In this document: in pieces, positions 1 to 8,268 of the stretch
How positions within the stretch are numbered: the stretch's first letter is position 1
Layout of the letters: the number at the start of each line of letters is the position of its first letter
From: Thermobifida halotolerans
GTDB lineage: Bacteria; Actinomycetota; Actinomycetes; Streptosporangiales; Streptosporangiaceae
DNA length: 64,000 nucleotides
Reading direction: 5' to 3'
Assembly (NCBI RefSeq): GCF_003574835.2
Contig: NZ_CP063196.1
Location: 3,224,001-3,288,000 of the forward strand
Notes under the pieces: generated by a model
Database searches by the model: none
Seen by the model: only the letters and a program-made list of their open reading frames with translations
Told to the model about the DNA's origin: nothing
Made by a program: the position numbers and the translations under genes

Positions 1-118
1 CGTGCATGAAGCAGACGAGGTCCGCCTCGGCCGGTGGCCCGGCGAAGCGGTGCACGCCGGAGCGCGTCGATGGGGTGGTCCGTGCCTGGCTCATGGGTTC
101 GGTCTCACTTCCGTCCAT
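1..118 (-). CDS. Type II thioesterase, N-terminal fragment (gene runs off the window)
   Basis: Reading the minus strand from an ATG at 118 gives 39 codons that stay open to the window edge. The last part reads HRFAGPPAEADLVCFMH, which matches the start of RifR/GrsT-type alpha/beta-hydrolase thioesterases, where a short leader is followed by a beta strand ending in LVCFPHAGG. These enzymes normally edit or release chains on polyketide or peptide synthetases. Only the first 39 residues are visible, so the catalytic Ser/Asp/His cannot be checked. A second ATG at 94 is an alternative start. The gene has the same direction as the conservon upstream of it and is separated from it by 95 bp, so it could be the distal part of that transcript. 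Confidence 0.5.
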   Translation of the reverse strand, partial: MDGSETEPMSQARTTPSTRSGVHRFAGPPAEADLVCFMH

Positions 119-213
119 GGACACAACGCCCCAAAACCTACCCATTCCCCCTTTGGAGGACACTCCGAGGAGGGGTGGGTTGCGTCTCGGCGCCGCCGGA
201 ACGCCGGGAGCGC

Positions 214-807
214 TCAGCCGACCGGTTCACGCTCCGAACGCGACAGCGTGTACCGCAGCAGCCGCTTCAGCACGTTGCCGCTGGCCAGCCGGTCCCTCGC
301 GTCGAACTCGACGATCGGGACCTCGGGGCCGACCTCGACGGCCTCGCGGATCTGCTCGACCGTGTAGTCCAACTGCCCGTCGAACTTGTTCAACGCGATG
401 ATGTAGGGGACGTCCTGCTTCTTCTCGAAGTAGTCGATCGCGTCGAAGCAGTCGGCCAGGCGGCGGGCGTCCACCACGACGACCGCGCCGATCGCCCCGC
501 GCACCAGGTCGTCCCACATGAACCAGAACCGCGTCTGCCCCGGTGTGCCGAACATGTACATGATCAGCTCGTCGTCCAGGGTGAGGCGGCCGAAGTCCAT
601 CGCCACGGTGGTGGTCACCTTGTCCGGCGTGGCGGAGACGTCGTCATGGGCGATGCTCGCCTCGGTCATCACCGCCTCGGTGGTGACCGGCGGGATCTCT
701 GACACCGAACTGACCAGAGTCGTCTTGCCGGCGCCGAAGCCTCCCGCGATGACGATCTTGGTCGACGCCACGGACGGGCGTTTATTGGAAGAGACGTTCG
801 AGTCCAC
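214..807 (-). CDS. cvnD: Conservon small GTPase (CvnD-type ATP/GTP-binding protein)
   Basis: This 197-residue protein is the GTPase of a conservon, a four-gene actinomycete cassette thought to act like a membrane-associated G-protein system. The P-loop GGFGAGKTTLV lies near residue 20, the switch/G3 region reads MFGTPGQTRF, and NKFD is the G4 motif. I chose the GTG at 807, which overlaps the end of the DUF742 gene by 26 bp; longer readings run through that gene in another frame. Length and gene order match other CvnD proteins. The overlap suggests translational coupling. Its nucleotide state is presumably controlled by the roadblock protein encoded upstream; that is family knowledge, not visible here. 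Confidence 0.93.
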   Translation of the reverse strand: MDSNVSSNKRPSVASTKIVIAGGFGAGKTTLVSSVSEIPPVTTEAVMTEASIAHDDVSATPDKVTTTVAMDFGRLTLDDELIMYMFGTPGQTRFWFMWDDLVRGAIGAVVVVDARRLADCFDAIDYFEKKQDVPYIIALNKFDGQLDYTVEQIREAVEVGPEVPIVEFDARDRLASGNVLKRLLRYTLSRSEREPVG

Positions 808-1144
808 GGAGCGCCCTTTCCAGCACTTGGTTCTCGGACGGGCTGTGCCCGGTGATCGTGGGGTGGATGTAGACGAGTCCCTGGTCGGCCAGGTCGCTGA
901 TGAGTACCTGAGTGACACCCAACGGCATCTTCAGTTCCGCCGAGATCTCGGCCACCGAACGCACCTGGGCGCACAGACGGTAGATGCGCTCCGACTCCGG
1001 CATCAGGTTGCGCGGAGGTTCGGCCCGCTCATCCGCGATCGAGACCAGCGTCTGCACCATCAGCGGATGGCGCGACCGGGTGCGGCCGCCGGTGAAGGTG
1101 TACGGGCGGATCCGTGCTCCCCGTCGTCTGCGATGACTCCTCAT
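782..1144 (-). CDS. cvnC: Conservon DUF742 protein (CvnC-type)
   Basis: This 120-residue DUF742 protein has the family signature RPYTFTGGRT near the N-terminus. The rest resembles a small winged-helix fold, with predicted helices around EISAELKMPLGVTQVLISDL and a beta wing VYIHPT. In conservons it sits between the roadblock protein and the GTPase, as here. It probably binds the other conservon proteins rather than DNA, although its fold leaves DNA binding open. The ATG at 1144 is preceded by an AGAGGA element about 11 nt upstream. The 3' end overlaps the GTPase start. Confidence 0.92.
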   Translation of the reverse strand: MRSHRRRRGARIRPYTFTGGRTRSRHPLMVQTLVSIADERAEPPRNLMPESERIYRLCAQVRSVAEISAELKMPLGVTQVLISDLADQGLVYIHPTITGHSPSENQVLERALRGLERLFQ

Positions 1145-1192
1145 AGGGGTGGCATCCTCTTCATCGTTTCAGAGTCCGTGCCGATGCGCCGG

Positions 1193-1615
1193 TCAGCGAA
1201 CGACCTCGCGCAGTTCGGAACGCAGTTGCGGGGTGAGCACGTGGCCGGCGTTCTCCACGAGCAGGGTCATCTGGTAGGCGACGATCTTCATGTCGGCGTC
1301 CCTGGAGGTCAGCACAGCGAGCGAGGACCCGTCGCTGATGGACATGACAAACAGGAAGCCGCGTTTCATACGCAGAATCAGCTGCTCGGAGTCGCCCTTG
1401 GCGAACATCCGGGCGGTGCCCTCGGCCAGGCTCTGCAGGCCGCTGGCGATCGCTGCGAGCTGCTCGGCGTGTTCGTCGGGGAAGCCCTGGGAGGCGGTCA
1501 GCAGCAGGCCATCGGAAGAGACGACGATCGCATGTTCGACGCCTGGCACCTCAGCGACGAAGTTGGAGACGAGCCAGGTGAAATTTTCAGCGCTCTCACT
1601 CAAGCGGTTATCCAT
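1193..1615 (-). CDS. cvnB: Conservon roadblock/LC7 protein (CvnB-type)
   Basis: This 140-residue roadblock/LC7 (MglB-like) protein has the usual core with HAIVVSSDGLLLTAS, the helix AEQLAAIASGLQSLA and the strand GFLFVMSI. Such proteins dimerise and act on partner GTPases, here presumably the CvnD protein. The ATG at 1615 gives the usual family length and has AGGA 6 nt upstream. An in-frame ATG at 1669, overlapping the upstream stop codon as ATGA, would add 18 residues and cannot be excluded. It lies 48 bp before the DUF742 gene. Confidence 0.92.
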   Translation of the reverse strand: MDNRLSESAENFTWLVSNFVAEVPGVEHAIVVSSDGLLLTASQGFPDEHAEQLAAIASGLQSLAEGTARMFAKGDSEQLILRMKRGFLFVMSISDGSSLAVLTSRDADMKIVAYQMTLLVENAGHVLTPQLRSELREVVR

Positions 1616-1665
1616 GTCCGTCCTGCTTCTGTTGTGGCGGGTGATGTGGCTGCGCGGTGCATCCG

Positions 1666-3174
1666 TCACTCATCCTCGGTGGCGGCGCGCTCACCTTCGA
1701 GGAACTCCTCGAGATCAGCACGGATGCTCGCGGCTCTGCTCTCGGCGTCTTCCGGCTCGGCCGCTCCGTCCGCGGACTCGGCGCCCGTCATGGGGAGGGC
1801 CGGCTGGTTCGTGCGGTGCGCCCCGCGTCGGGGCAGGCCCGCGGCGGTGAAGGCGGGACCGCTGTCGTCTCTGTTCTGCGGGGCGCGTGAGGTCGGCGAA
1901 GTCATGGGTGACGGGCTCACCGTTACTGGAGCGGTACTCGTTGTGTCGATGACGGGCTCGGGTTCGGGTTCGGGCCCGGTCGTGCTGACCAGTTCGGTCG
2001 GCACGACCACGTGCGCGCTGATGCCGCGGAAGGCACGTGCCTGCAACTGGACCTCGAATCCGTGCCGGTGCGCGATGCGGCCCACCACGAACATGCCCAT
2101 GTGCCGGATGACGTCCTCTTCCAGGACGGGAGGCCCCTCCAGTCGCCGGTTGATCTCCGCGAGCTGGTCGTCGGGGATACCGATGCCCTCGTCCTCGACG
2201 GTGATCAGCAGGCGCTCCCCGCTCATGGCCTGCGCGCTGATGACGACCTGGGCGTAGTCGGGGGACTTGGCGGTGGCGTTGTCCAGCAGCTCGGCCAGCA
2301 GGTGGCTCAGGTCGTCGGAGACGCGGCCCGCGACGAAGAGCGTGGGCATGCGCCCCAGGCGGACCCGCTCGTAGTCGCCGATCTCGGAGATCGCCGCGCG
2401 GCAGACGTCCAGCAGCGGAACCGGTTCCAGGTGCGGGTCGCCGGTGTCCTGGCCGGCGAGGATGAGCAGGTTCTCGCCGTTGCGGCGCATCCGGGTGGCG
2501 AGGTTGTCGATCTTGAACAGTTTGCCGAGGAGGTCGGAGTCCTCGGTGGTGTCCTCCAGTTCCTCGACGATGTCCAGCAGCGACTCGACCAGGGTGAGGT
2601 CGCGCATCGCCAGGCTGGCCAGAGCGGTGGTGACGTCGTCCGGACGCACCGACTCCTCGACGACCACGGGGTGCGCCGCAACGGGCTCGGCCGTGTCGTC
2701 CGGGGTGGCGGGCTCGCCCACCGACGGGGCGGGGAGTGCGGCCTCCGGCGCGGCGGGGTCGCTCGCCGGTGGAGCGGCGGGCGCGGGAGGCGCGTCGGAC
2801 TGCGGCGCCTGCTGGTCCGCGGGCGCCGGAAGGACGGCGCCGGGGGCCTGGGGGGCGGGGGCGGGCGGCTGTCCGTAGGGCGGCTGGGGGTAGCCGTGCG
2901 GCACGGACGGCGGCGCGTAGCCGTACGAGGGCGGGGCGGCCCGGGGGTGGTACTCCGGCGGGTAGTGGTATCCCTGTTGCGGCGCCGGTGGATAGCCGTA
3001 CGGGGCCGCCGCGGGGGGAGCTGAAGCCTTCGGGGCCTTGCCGAGCCGGGCGAGGATCCGGGAGAACAGTCGGCGGGTCCCGGATCTTCCACCGCGGGAG
3101 GAGTCGGCCTCCGCCTGCATCATGTGCGACAGGGGGTGCCCCGTGTGCTCACCTGGTGACGGCACCTGTGCCAC
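1666..3174 (-). CDS. cvnA: Conservon kinase-like ATPase without sensor domain (CvnA-type)
   Basis: This 502-residue protein starts at a GTG with GAGGAG 7 nt upstream. The C-terminal half has the dimerisation-like segment ending in KIDNLATRMRRNGENLL and a histidine-kinase-type ATPase domain, with N-box ELLDNATAKS and G-box VEDEGIGIPDD. It lacks the long N-terminal part usual in CvnA proteins: I see no membrane segment, sensor domain or HAMP. Residues of about 55-190 are instead a Pro/Tyr/Gly/Ala-rich disordered stretch (PYGYPP-like repeats). The C-terminus is also acidic and low in complexity. It heads the conservon operon and is probably cytosolic. Whether it autophosphorylates is unknown; conservon kinases often lack a classical phospho-acceptor histidine. 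Confidence 0.88.
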   Translation of the reverse strand: MAQVPSPGEHTGHPLSHMMQAEADSSRGGRSGTRRLFSRILARLGKAPKASAPPAAAPYGYPPAPQQGYHYPPEYHPRAAPPSYGYAPPSVPHGYPQPPYGQPPAPAPQAPGAVLPAPADQQAPQSDAPPAPAAPPASDPAAPEAALPAPSVGEPATPDDTAEPVAAHPVVVEESVRPDDVTTALASLAMRDLTLVESLLDIVEELEDTTEDSDLLGKLFKIDNLATRMRRNGENLLILAGQDTGDPHLEPVPLLDVCRAAISEIGDYERVRLGRMPTLFVAGRVSDDLSHLLAELLDNATAKSPDYAQVVISAQAMSGERLLITVEDEGIGIPDDQLAEINRRLEGPPVLEEDVIRHMGMFVVGRIAHRHGFEVQLQARAFRGISAHVVVPTELVSTTGPEPEPEPVIDTTSTAPVTVSPSPMTSPTSRAPQNRDDSGPAFTAAGLPRRGAHRTNQPALPMTGAESADGAAEPEDAESRAASIRADLEEFLEGERAATEDE

Positions 3175-3808
3175 GGCACATCTCCTCAACGTTACGGGGG
3201 GCTGTTGACGTCGGCGGCGCGGTTCCGGCACGGACGACCGCCCTGATCACGGAGTCTTCCGACGGAAGTCGGTCACGTGGGGAGGCACCGCACGAGAGTA
3301 CGGCGGCGTCGACCGCTACGGACACGGCCGCCATTCCTGACGGCGTGCCGCCTAAACACTGAAAACAAGTGAATCGGCGGTCACACTAGCACAGAAATCC
3401 TTACCCATCCGGCAAAGTAGACGTTTTGCGAGATGAGCGGCCAGATCCGGCGCCATCCCATTCGCCCGGCCCCGCTCCGGGGCCCCGCTCCGTCCCGCTC
3501 CGGGGCCCCGGAGCGGGACCGCAGGTCCCCCCACGTGTGCGGGGAACTTTCCCGCCCCCGCCCCCGTAGTGACCCTCGTCACTCTTGGGCGATTCTCCGG
3601 ACAGTTCGGACGTTCGTGTGCTTCGCTCACTCCGGGCAGGAATTGCGAACAAACCGTGTGCTCTTCTTTTTCCTAGAGGTAAAACCCGCACCCCCGCAAA
3701 TCAAAGAGGGGACTGCGGTATTCCGGTTTTCTCCGCAAATCGCAGGCCCCGCTTCCGGAGGCGCCACGTCCGCTCCTCCCCGCCCGCCGATGCGGGGGCC
3801 GACCGGGT
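3175..3808. other. Long intergenic region with palindrome; probable conservon promoter
   Basis: This 634 bp region between the conservon start and the end of hrpA holds no gene I can support. The 3360-3430 part is distinctly less GC-rich and is a reasonable place for the conservon promoter on the minus strand, but I cannot fix -35/-10 boxes. A tandem repeat and perfect palindrome lie at 3471-3519 (separate entry). Another AT-richer patch at 3650-3725 lies just beyond the 3' end of hrpA. Confidence 0.5.
3471..3519. repeat. Tandem 16-bp repeat plus 28-nt perfect palindrome
   Basis: The unit CCCGCTCCGGGGCCCC occurs at 3471-3486 and again at 3494-3509. The second copy forms the left half of a perfect 28-nt palindrome at 3492-3519 (arms GTCCCGCTCCGGGG and its complement). 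As RNA it would be a very stable hairpin on either strand. It is about 290 bp beyond the stop codon of hrpA, so it may end hrpA transcription or insulate the conservon. Confidence 0.75.
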
Positions 3809-6800
3809 TCAGCCCTGCCGCACCTCGTCGATCGCCCTGAGGATGCGCTTGTCGGAGACGGTGTAGGCGGTGCCCACCTCCTGCGCGAAATAGCTGATGC
3901 GCAACTCCTCCAGCATCCAGCGAATGTTCTCGTGCTCCGGACCGGGCGGCACTCCCGGGGGCAGCCGGTCCAGCAGTCGCTGATAGGCCTGGCGCATCTG
4001 CTCGACCTTGGCCGTGTTCACCTGGTCGCGGCGCGGGTTGTCCGGGAGCCTGTCCAGCCGGACCTCGATCGCCCTGAGGTAGCGCGGCAGGTCCCCCAGC
4101 CTCCGGTAGCCGGCGGCCGTGACGAAGCCGGGGCCGACGAGCTCGGCGAGCTGGCCCTGGATGTCGGCGATCGACGGCAGGACGGCCAGGCTCGTGGTGC
4201 TCCTGAGCCGCTTCTCCAGCCGCTGCGCCATGGCCAGGATCCTCTCCACCGCCGCGACGATCGCCATGACCCGCTCCACCAGGTTCACCCGGACGTGCTC
4301 CCGCAGTTTCGCGAAGGACTCCGGGTCCCACACCGGACCGCCCGACTCGGCGACCAGCGAGTCCACTCCGCAGGCCACGCAGTCGTCGAAGAGCGCGGCG
4401 ACCGAACCGTGCGGGCTGCGGCTGAACACCAGCTTGCCCTGGTTGCTCAGGTGCCCCTGGAGAAACTTGGCGGGTGAGGGCACGGTGAGCATGAGCAGCC
4501 GCCGGGTCCCCTCGGTCATGGCGCGGCGCTGGGCGGCCTCGTTGTCGAAGATGCGCACGCCCACGCTCGTTCCCTCGTCCACCAGCGCCGGGTAGCCCTT
4601 GACCACGTGTCCGGCGGTGCGGCGTTCGAAGGTCCGGGGCAGCGGACCGAAGTCCCACGAGGTCAGGCCGGTGCGTTCGATCCCCGCGGCCTCCGCCGAG
4701 ATCGCCTCGCGCAGACGGGGCTGCAGGCGGCGGCGCAGCTCCTCCAGGTCCTTGGCCTCGGCGAGCGCGCGCCCCCGGTCGTCGACGGCGCGGAAGGTCA
4801 TGCGCAGGTGGTCGGGCACCCGCTCCCACTGCCAGTCGTCGACCGTCACCCGCGGGCCGCCCATCGCGGTGAGCTCGCGGGACAGCGCCTCCAGCAGCGG
4901 CTCGGAGCGGGGCCGGAGCCGCTTCAGCACCGAGCGGGCGTGGTCGGGCACCGGCACGAAACTGCGCCGGACGGCCTTGGGCAGCGACCGCATCAGCGCC
5001 GTCACCAGTTCCTCGCGCAGCCCGGGGATCTGCCACTCGAACCCCTCGGCGGTGACCTGGTTGAGCACCTTCAGCGGTATGTGCGCGGTCACCCCGTCGG
5101 CCGCGTCCCCCGGCTCGAACTGGTAGGTGAGCCGGAAACGGTGCTCCCCCTGCTGCCAGAAGTCCGGGTAGTCCTCCTCGGTGACGTCCCCGGCCGCGGG
5201 GCTGACCAGCATGGACCGGTCGAAGTCCAGCAGGTGGGGGTGTTCCCGGCGGGTCCGCTTCCACCAACTGTCGAAGTGCCGGGCCGAGACCACGTCGGCG
5301 CCCACCCGCTGGTCGTAGAAGTCGAACAGGGTCTCGTCGTCCACCAGGATGTCGCGGCGGCGGGCGCGGTGCTCGAGGTCCTCGACCTCCTCCAGCAGCC
5401 GCCGGTTGGCGTGGAAGAACGCGTGGCGGGTGTCCCACTCCCCCTGTACCAGGGCGTGCCGGATGAACAGTTCGCGCGCCACCCGCGGATCGATACGGCC
5501 GTAGTCGACCCTGCGCTGCGTGACGATCGGCACCCCGTAGAGCGTCACCCGCTCGTGGGCCATGACCGCGCCCCGGTTCTTCTCCCAGTGCGGCTCGCTG
5601 TAGGTGCGCTTGACCAGGTGTCCGGCGAGCTCCTCCACCCACTCGGGTTCGATCCGGGCGTTGACGCGGGCCCACAGCCGCGAGGTCTCCACCAGTTCGG
5701 CGGACATCACCCAGCGCGGCTGCTTCTTGAACAGCGCCGATCCGGGGAAGATCGCGAAACGGGCGCCCCGCGCGCCCACGTACTCGTGCTTCTCGGGGTC
5801 CTTCAGCCCGATGTGCGACAGCAGTCCCGACAGCAGGGACAGGTGGATCCGCTTCGGGTCGGCGGGCGCGGTGTTGACGTCGATGCCCAGCGTGCGCGCG
5901 ATCTGCCTGAGCTGGGAGTAGACGTCCTGCCACTCCCGTACCCTCAGGTAGTTCAGAAACTCGCTGCGGCACATCTTGCGGAACTGGTTGCCCGACAGTT
6001 CCCGCTGCTGTTCGCGCAGGTGGTTCCACAGGTTCAGGTAGGCCAGGAAGTCCGACTCCGGCTCCGCGAACCGGGCGTGGCTCTGCGCGGCGGCCTGCTG
6101 CTGGTCCACCGGGCGCTCCCGGGGGTCCTGGATGGACAGCGCCGCGGCGATGACCATGACCTCGTGCACGCAGCCGTGGCGGTCGGCCTCCAGGACCATC
6201 CGGCCCAGCCGCGGGTCCACGGGGAGCTGGGCGAGCTTGCGGCCCAGCGGGGTGAGCCGGGTGCGTCCGCCCTCCGCGGTCTGCAGCGCGCCCAGTTCGG
6301 TGAGCAGCGCGACGCCGTCCTTGACCTGGCGGCGGTCCGGGCCGTCGACGAACGGGAACTCCGCGACGTCGCCGAGCCCCAGCGCGGCCATCTGCAGGAT
6401 GACCGAGGCCAGGTTGGTGCGCAGGATCTCGGGGTCGGTGAACTCCGGGCGGGAGAGGAAGTCCTCCTCGGAGTACAGCCGGATGCAGACGCCCTCCGCG
6501 ACCCGGCCGCAACGGCCCTTGCGCTGGTTGGCCGACGCCTGCGAGACGCGTTCGATGGGCAGGCGCTGCACCTTGGTGCGGTGGCTGTAGCGGGAGATGC
6601 GCGCGGTGCCGGGGTCCACGACGTACCTGATCCCCGGAACCGTCAGCGAGGTCTCGGCGACGTTGGTCGCCAGCACCACGCGCCGCCGGGAGTGCGGCCG
6701 GAACACGCGGTGCTGCTCGGCCGCGGACAGCCGCGCGTACAGCGGCAGGATGTCGACGGCGTGCGGACTGTGCTCGGGGTACCTGCGGCCCAGGTGCTTG

Positions 6801-7765
6801 CCCAGCGCCTCGGCGGTGTCGCGGATCTCGCGCTCCCCGCTGAGGAAGACCAGGATGTCGCCGGGGCCCTCGGCGCACAGCTCGTCCACCGCGTCGCAGA
6901 TGCCCTGGATCTGGTCGCGGTCGTCGGTGACGGCGTTGGCGTCATCGTCGTCGTCCGCCAGCGCCTCCGCCTCCAGCGGCCGGTAGCGCACCTCGACCGG
7001 GTAGGTGCGGCCCGAGACCTCGATGACGGGGGCGTCGTCGAAGTGCCGGGAGAAGCGCTCGGGGTCGATGGTGGCGGAGGTGATGATCACCTTCAGGTCG
7101 GGGCGGCGGGGCAGCAACTGCCTGAGGTAGCCGAGGATGAAGTCGATGTTGAGGCTGCGCTCGTGGGCCTCGTCGATGATGAGGGTGTCGTAGCCGCGCA
7201 GCATCCGGTCCCGCTGGATCTCGGCCAGCAGGATGCCGTCGGTCATGAGCTTGACGAGGGTGTCGTCGCTGGAGGCGTCGGTGAAGCGGACCTTGTAGCC
7301 CACGGTCTCGCCCAGCGGGCTGCCCAGCTCCTCGGCGACGCGTTCGGCGACGGTGCGCGCGGCCAGTCGCCGCGGCTGGGTGTGGCCGATCTGGCCGAGG
7401 ACGCCCCGGCCCAGCTCCAGACAGATCTTGGGCAGCTGGGTGGTCTTGCCCGAACCGGTCTCCCCCGCCACGATCACGACCTGGTGGTCGCGCACGGCGG
7501 CCAGAATGTCGTCCTTCTTCTGACTGATCGGCAGCTCGGGGGGGTAGTCGACCACGGGAGACGCTGATCGACGCCGTTCGACCCTGGCCTCGCAGGCGTC
7601 GATGTCGGCGGTGATCTCCGCGGCGACGGAGCGGCGCCGGTCGGGGTCGCGGATCTTCTCGGCCCCCTCGATCCGGCGGCGCAGTCGGTGGCGGTCGCGC
7701 GGCATCAGTCCGGGCAGACGACGCCGCAGGTCGGCGAGCGGGGATTTCACGGACGGCGTTTTCAT
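3809..7765 (-). CDS. hrpA: ATP-dependent RNA helicase HrpA (DEAH/RHA family)
   Basis: This 1318-residue protein is a full-length HrpA. Near residue 100 it has Walker A GETGSGKTTQLPK, then TQPRRLAARTVA, the DEAH box IIDEAHERSLN, SATID, and motif VI near QRKGRCGRVAEG. The helicase-associated and OB-fold regions follow, and then the long C-terminal DUF3418 part that ends in the family-typical LFAQEVGTAYTVSDKRILRAI-like segment. In other bacteria HrpA acts on mRNA and stalled or collided ribosomes. The ATG at 7765 was chosen by family length. It has no good ribosome site, but TATCCT lies 10 nt upstream, which could be a -10 box for a leaderless transcript. It is transcribed alone and diverges from the next gene. 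Confidence 0.96.
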   Translation of the reverse strand: MKTPSVKSPLADLRRRLPGLMPRDRHRLRRRIEGAEKIRDPDRRRSVAAEITADIDACEARVERRRSASPVVDYPPELPISQKKDDILAAVRDHQVVIVAGETGSGKTTQLPKICLELGRGVLGQIGHTQPRRLAARTVAERVAEELGSPLGETVGYKVRFTDASSDDTLVKLMTDGILLAEIQRDRMLRGYDTLIIDEAHERSLNIDFILGYLRQLLPRRPDLKVIITSATIDPERFSRHFDDAPVIEVSGRTYPVEVRYRPLEAEALADDDDDANAVTDDRDQIQGICDAVDELCAEGPGDILVFLSGEREIRDTAEALGKHLGRRYPEHSPHAVDILPLYARLSAAEQHRVFRPHSRRRVVLATNVAETSLTVPGIRYVVDPGTARISRYSHRTKVQRLPIERVSQASANQRKGRCGRVAEGVCIRLYSEEDFLSRPEFTDPEILRTNLASVILQMAALGLGDVAEFPFVDGPDRRQVKDGVALLTELGALQTAEGGRTRLTPLGRKLAQLPVDPRLGRMVLEADRHGCVHEVMVIAAALSIQDPRERPVDQQQAAAQSHARFAEPESDFLAYLNLWNHLREQQRELSGNQFRKMCRSEFLNYLRVREWQDVYSQLRQIARTLGIDVNTAPADPKRIHLSLLSGLLSHIGLKDPEKHEYVGARGARFAIFPGSALFKKQPRWVMSAELVETSRLWARVNARIEPEWVEELAGHLVKRTYSEPHWEKNRGAVMAHERVTLYGVPIVTQRRVDYGRIDPRVARELFIRHALVQGEWDTRHAFFHANRRLLEEVEDLEHRARRRDILVDDETLFDFYDQRVGADVVSARHFDSWWKRTRREHPHLLDFDRSMLVSPAAGDVTEEDYPDFWQQGEHRFRLTYQFEPGDAADGVTAHIPLKVLNQVTAEGFEWQIPGLREELVTALMRSLPKAVRRSFVPVPDHARSVLKRLRPRSEPLLEALSRELTAMGGPRVTVDDWQWERVPDHLRMTFRAVDDRGRALAEAKDLEELRRRLQPRLREAISAEAAGIERTGLTSWDFGPLPRTFERRTAGHVVKGYPALVDEGTSVGVRIFDNEAAQRRAMTEGTRRLLMLTVPSPAKFLQGHLSNQGKLVFSRSPHGSVAALFDDCVACGVDSLVAESGGPVWDPESFAKLREHVRVNLVERVMAIVAAVERILAMAQRLEKRLRSTTSLAVLPSIADIQGQLAELVGPGFVTAAGYRRLGDLPRYLRAIEVRLDRLPDNPRRDQVNTAKVEQMRQAYQRLLDRLPPGVPPGPEHENIRWMLEELRISYFAQEVGTAYTVSDKRILRAIDEVRQG

Positions 7766-7832
7766 CGCACAGCCAAGGATAGGCACCGTGCCAACCGGTT
7801 TTTGACCGGGCGGCACGAGCAGGGGAGGAAGC

Positions 7833-8234
7833 ATGACCAGCATGGCCGTGGTGCCCGAGGACCGGATGGACATCCTCACCAAGCGCTCCTTCGCGCACGT
7901 GGCGACGTTGGGACCGCACGGGGAGCCGCAGTCGAACCCGGTGTGGTTCGAGTGGGACGGGGAGTTCGTGAAGTTCAGCCAGACCACGACCCGGCAGAAG
8001 TACCGCAACCTGAAGCGGGACAACCGGATCGCGCTGTCGGTGCACGACCCCGACGAGCCGCACCGCTACGTCGAGATCCGCGGCCGCGTCGAGAGGTTCG
8101 AACCGGACCCGGACAAGTCCTTCATCAACAAGATGTCCAAGAAGTACATCGGCCAGGACACCTACCCCTGGGGCGAGCCGGACGAGGAGCGCGTGATCGT
8201 CTACGTGCGGCCCGAGCACACCACCAAGCAGTAG
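7833..8234 (+). CDS. F420/FMN-dependent split-barrel protein (PNPOx-like, Rv1155 type)
   Basis: This 133-residue protein is of the pyridoxamine 5'-phosphate oxidase-like split-barrel family. Visible signatures are FAHVATLGPHGEPQSNPVWFEWDG, and TTRQKYRNLKRDNRIALSV where the cofactor phosphate normally binds. The C-terminus has the TYPWGEPDEERVIVYVRPE segment typical of the Rv1155 group that uses F420, including biliverdin reductases. The ATG has GGGGAGGA about 5 nt upstream. It is a single-gene unit divergent from hrpA. Its exact substrate cannot be told from sequence; a heme oxygenase gene lies far away at 61.2 kb. Confidence 0.85.
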   Translation: MTSMAVVPEDRMDILTKRSFAHVATLGPHGEPQSNPVWFEWDGEFVKFSQTTTRQKYRNLKRDNRIALSVHDPDEPHRYVEIRGRVERFEPDPDKSFINKMSKKYIGQDTYPWGEPDEERVIVYVRPEHTTKQ

Positions 8235-8268
8235 GCGCACGGCCCGCGCAGCGCGCCTCCCCGCCCGT

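Noticed and set aside
3471-3519. CRISPR-like repeats
   Set aside because: Only two copies, no spacers of regular length and no cas genes anywhere in the window.
4607-7567. A 986-codon open frame on the plus strand
   Set aside because: It is antisense to hrpA, which has all helicase motifs; the open frame is a by-product of high GC content, and its sequence is low-complexity with no family match.
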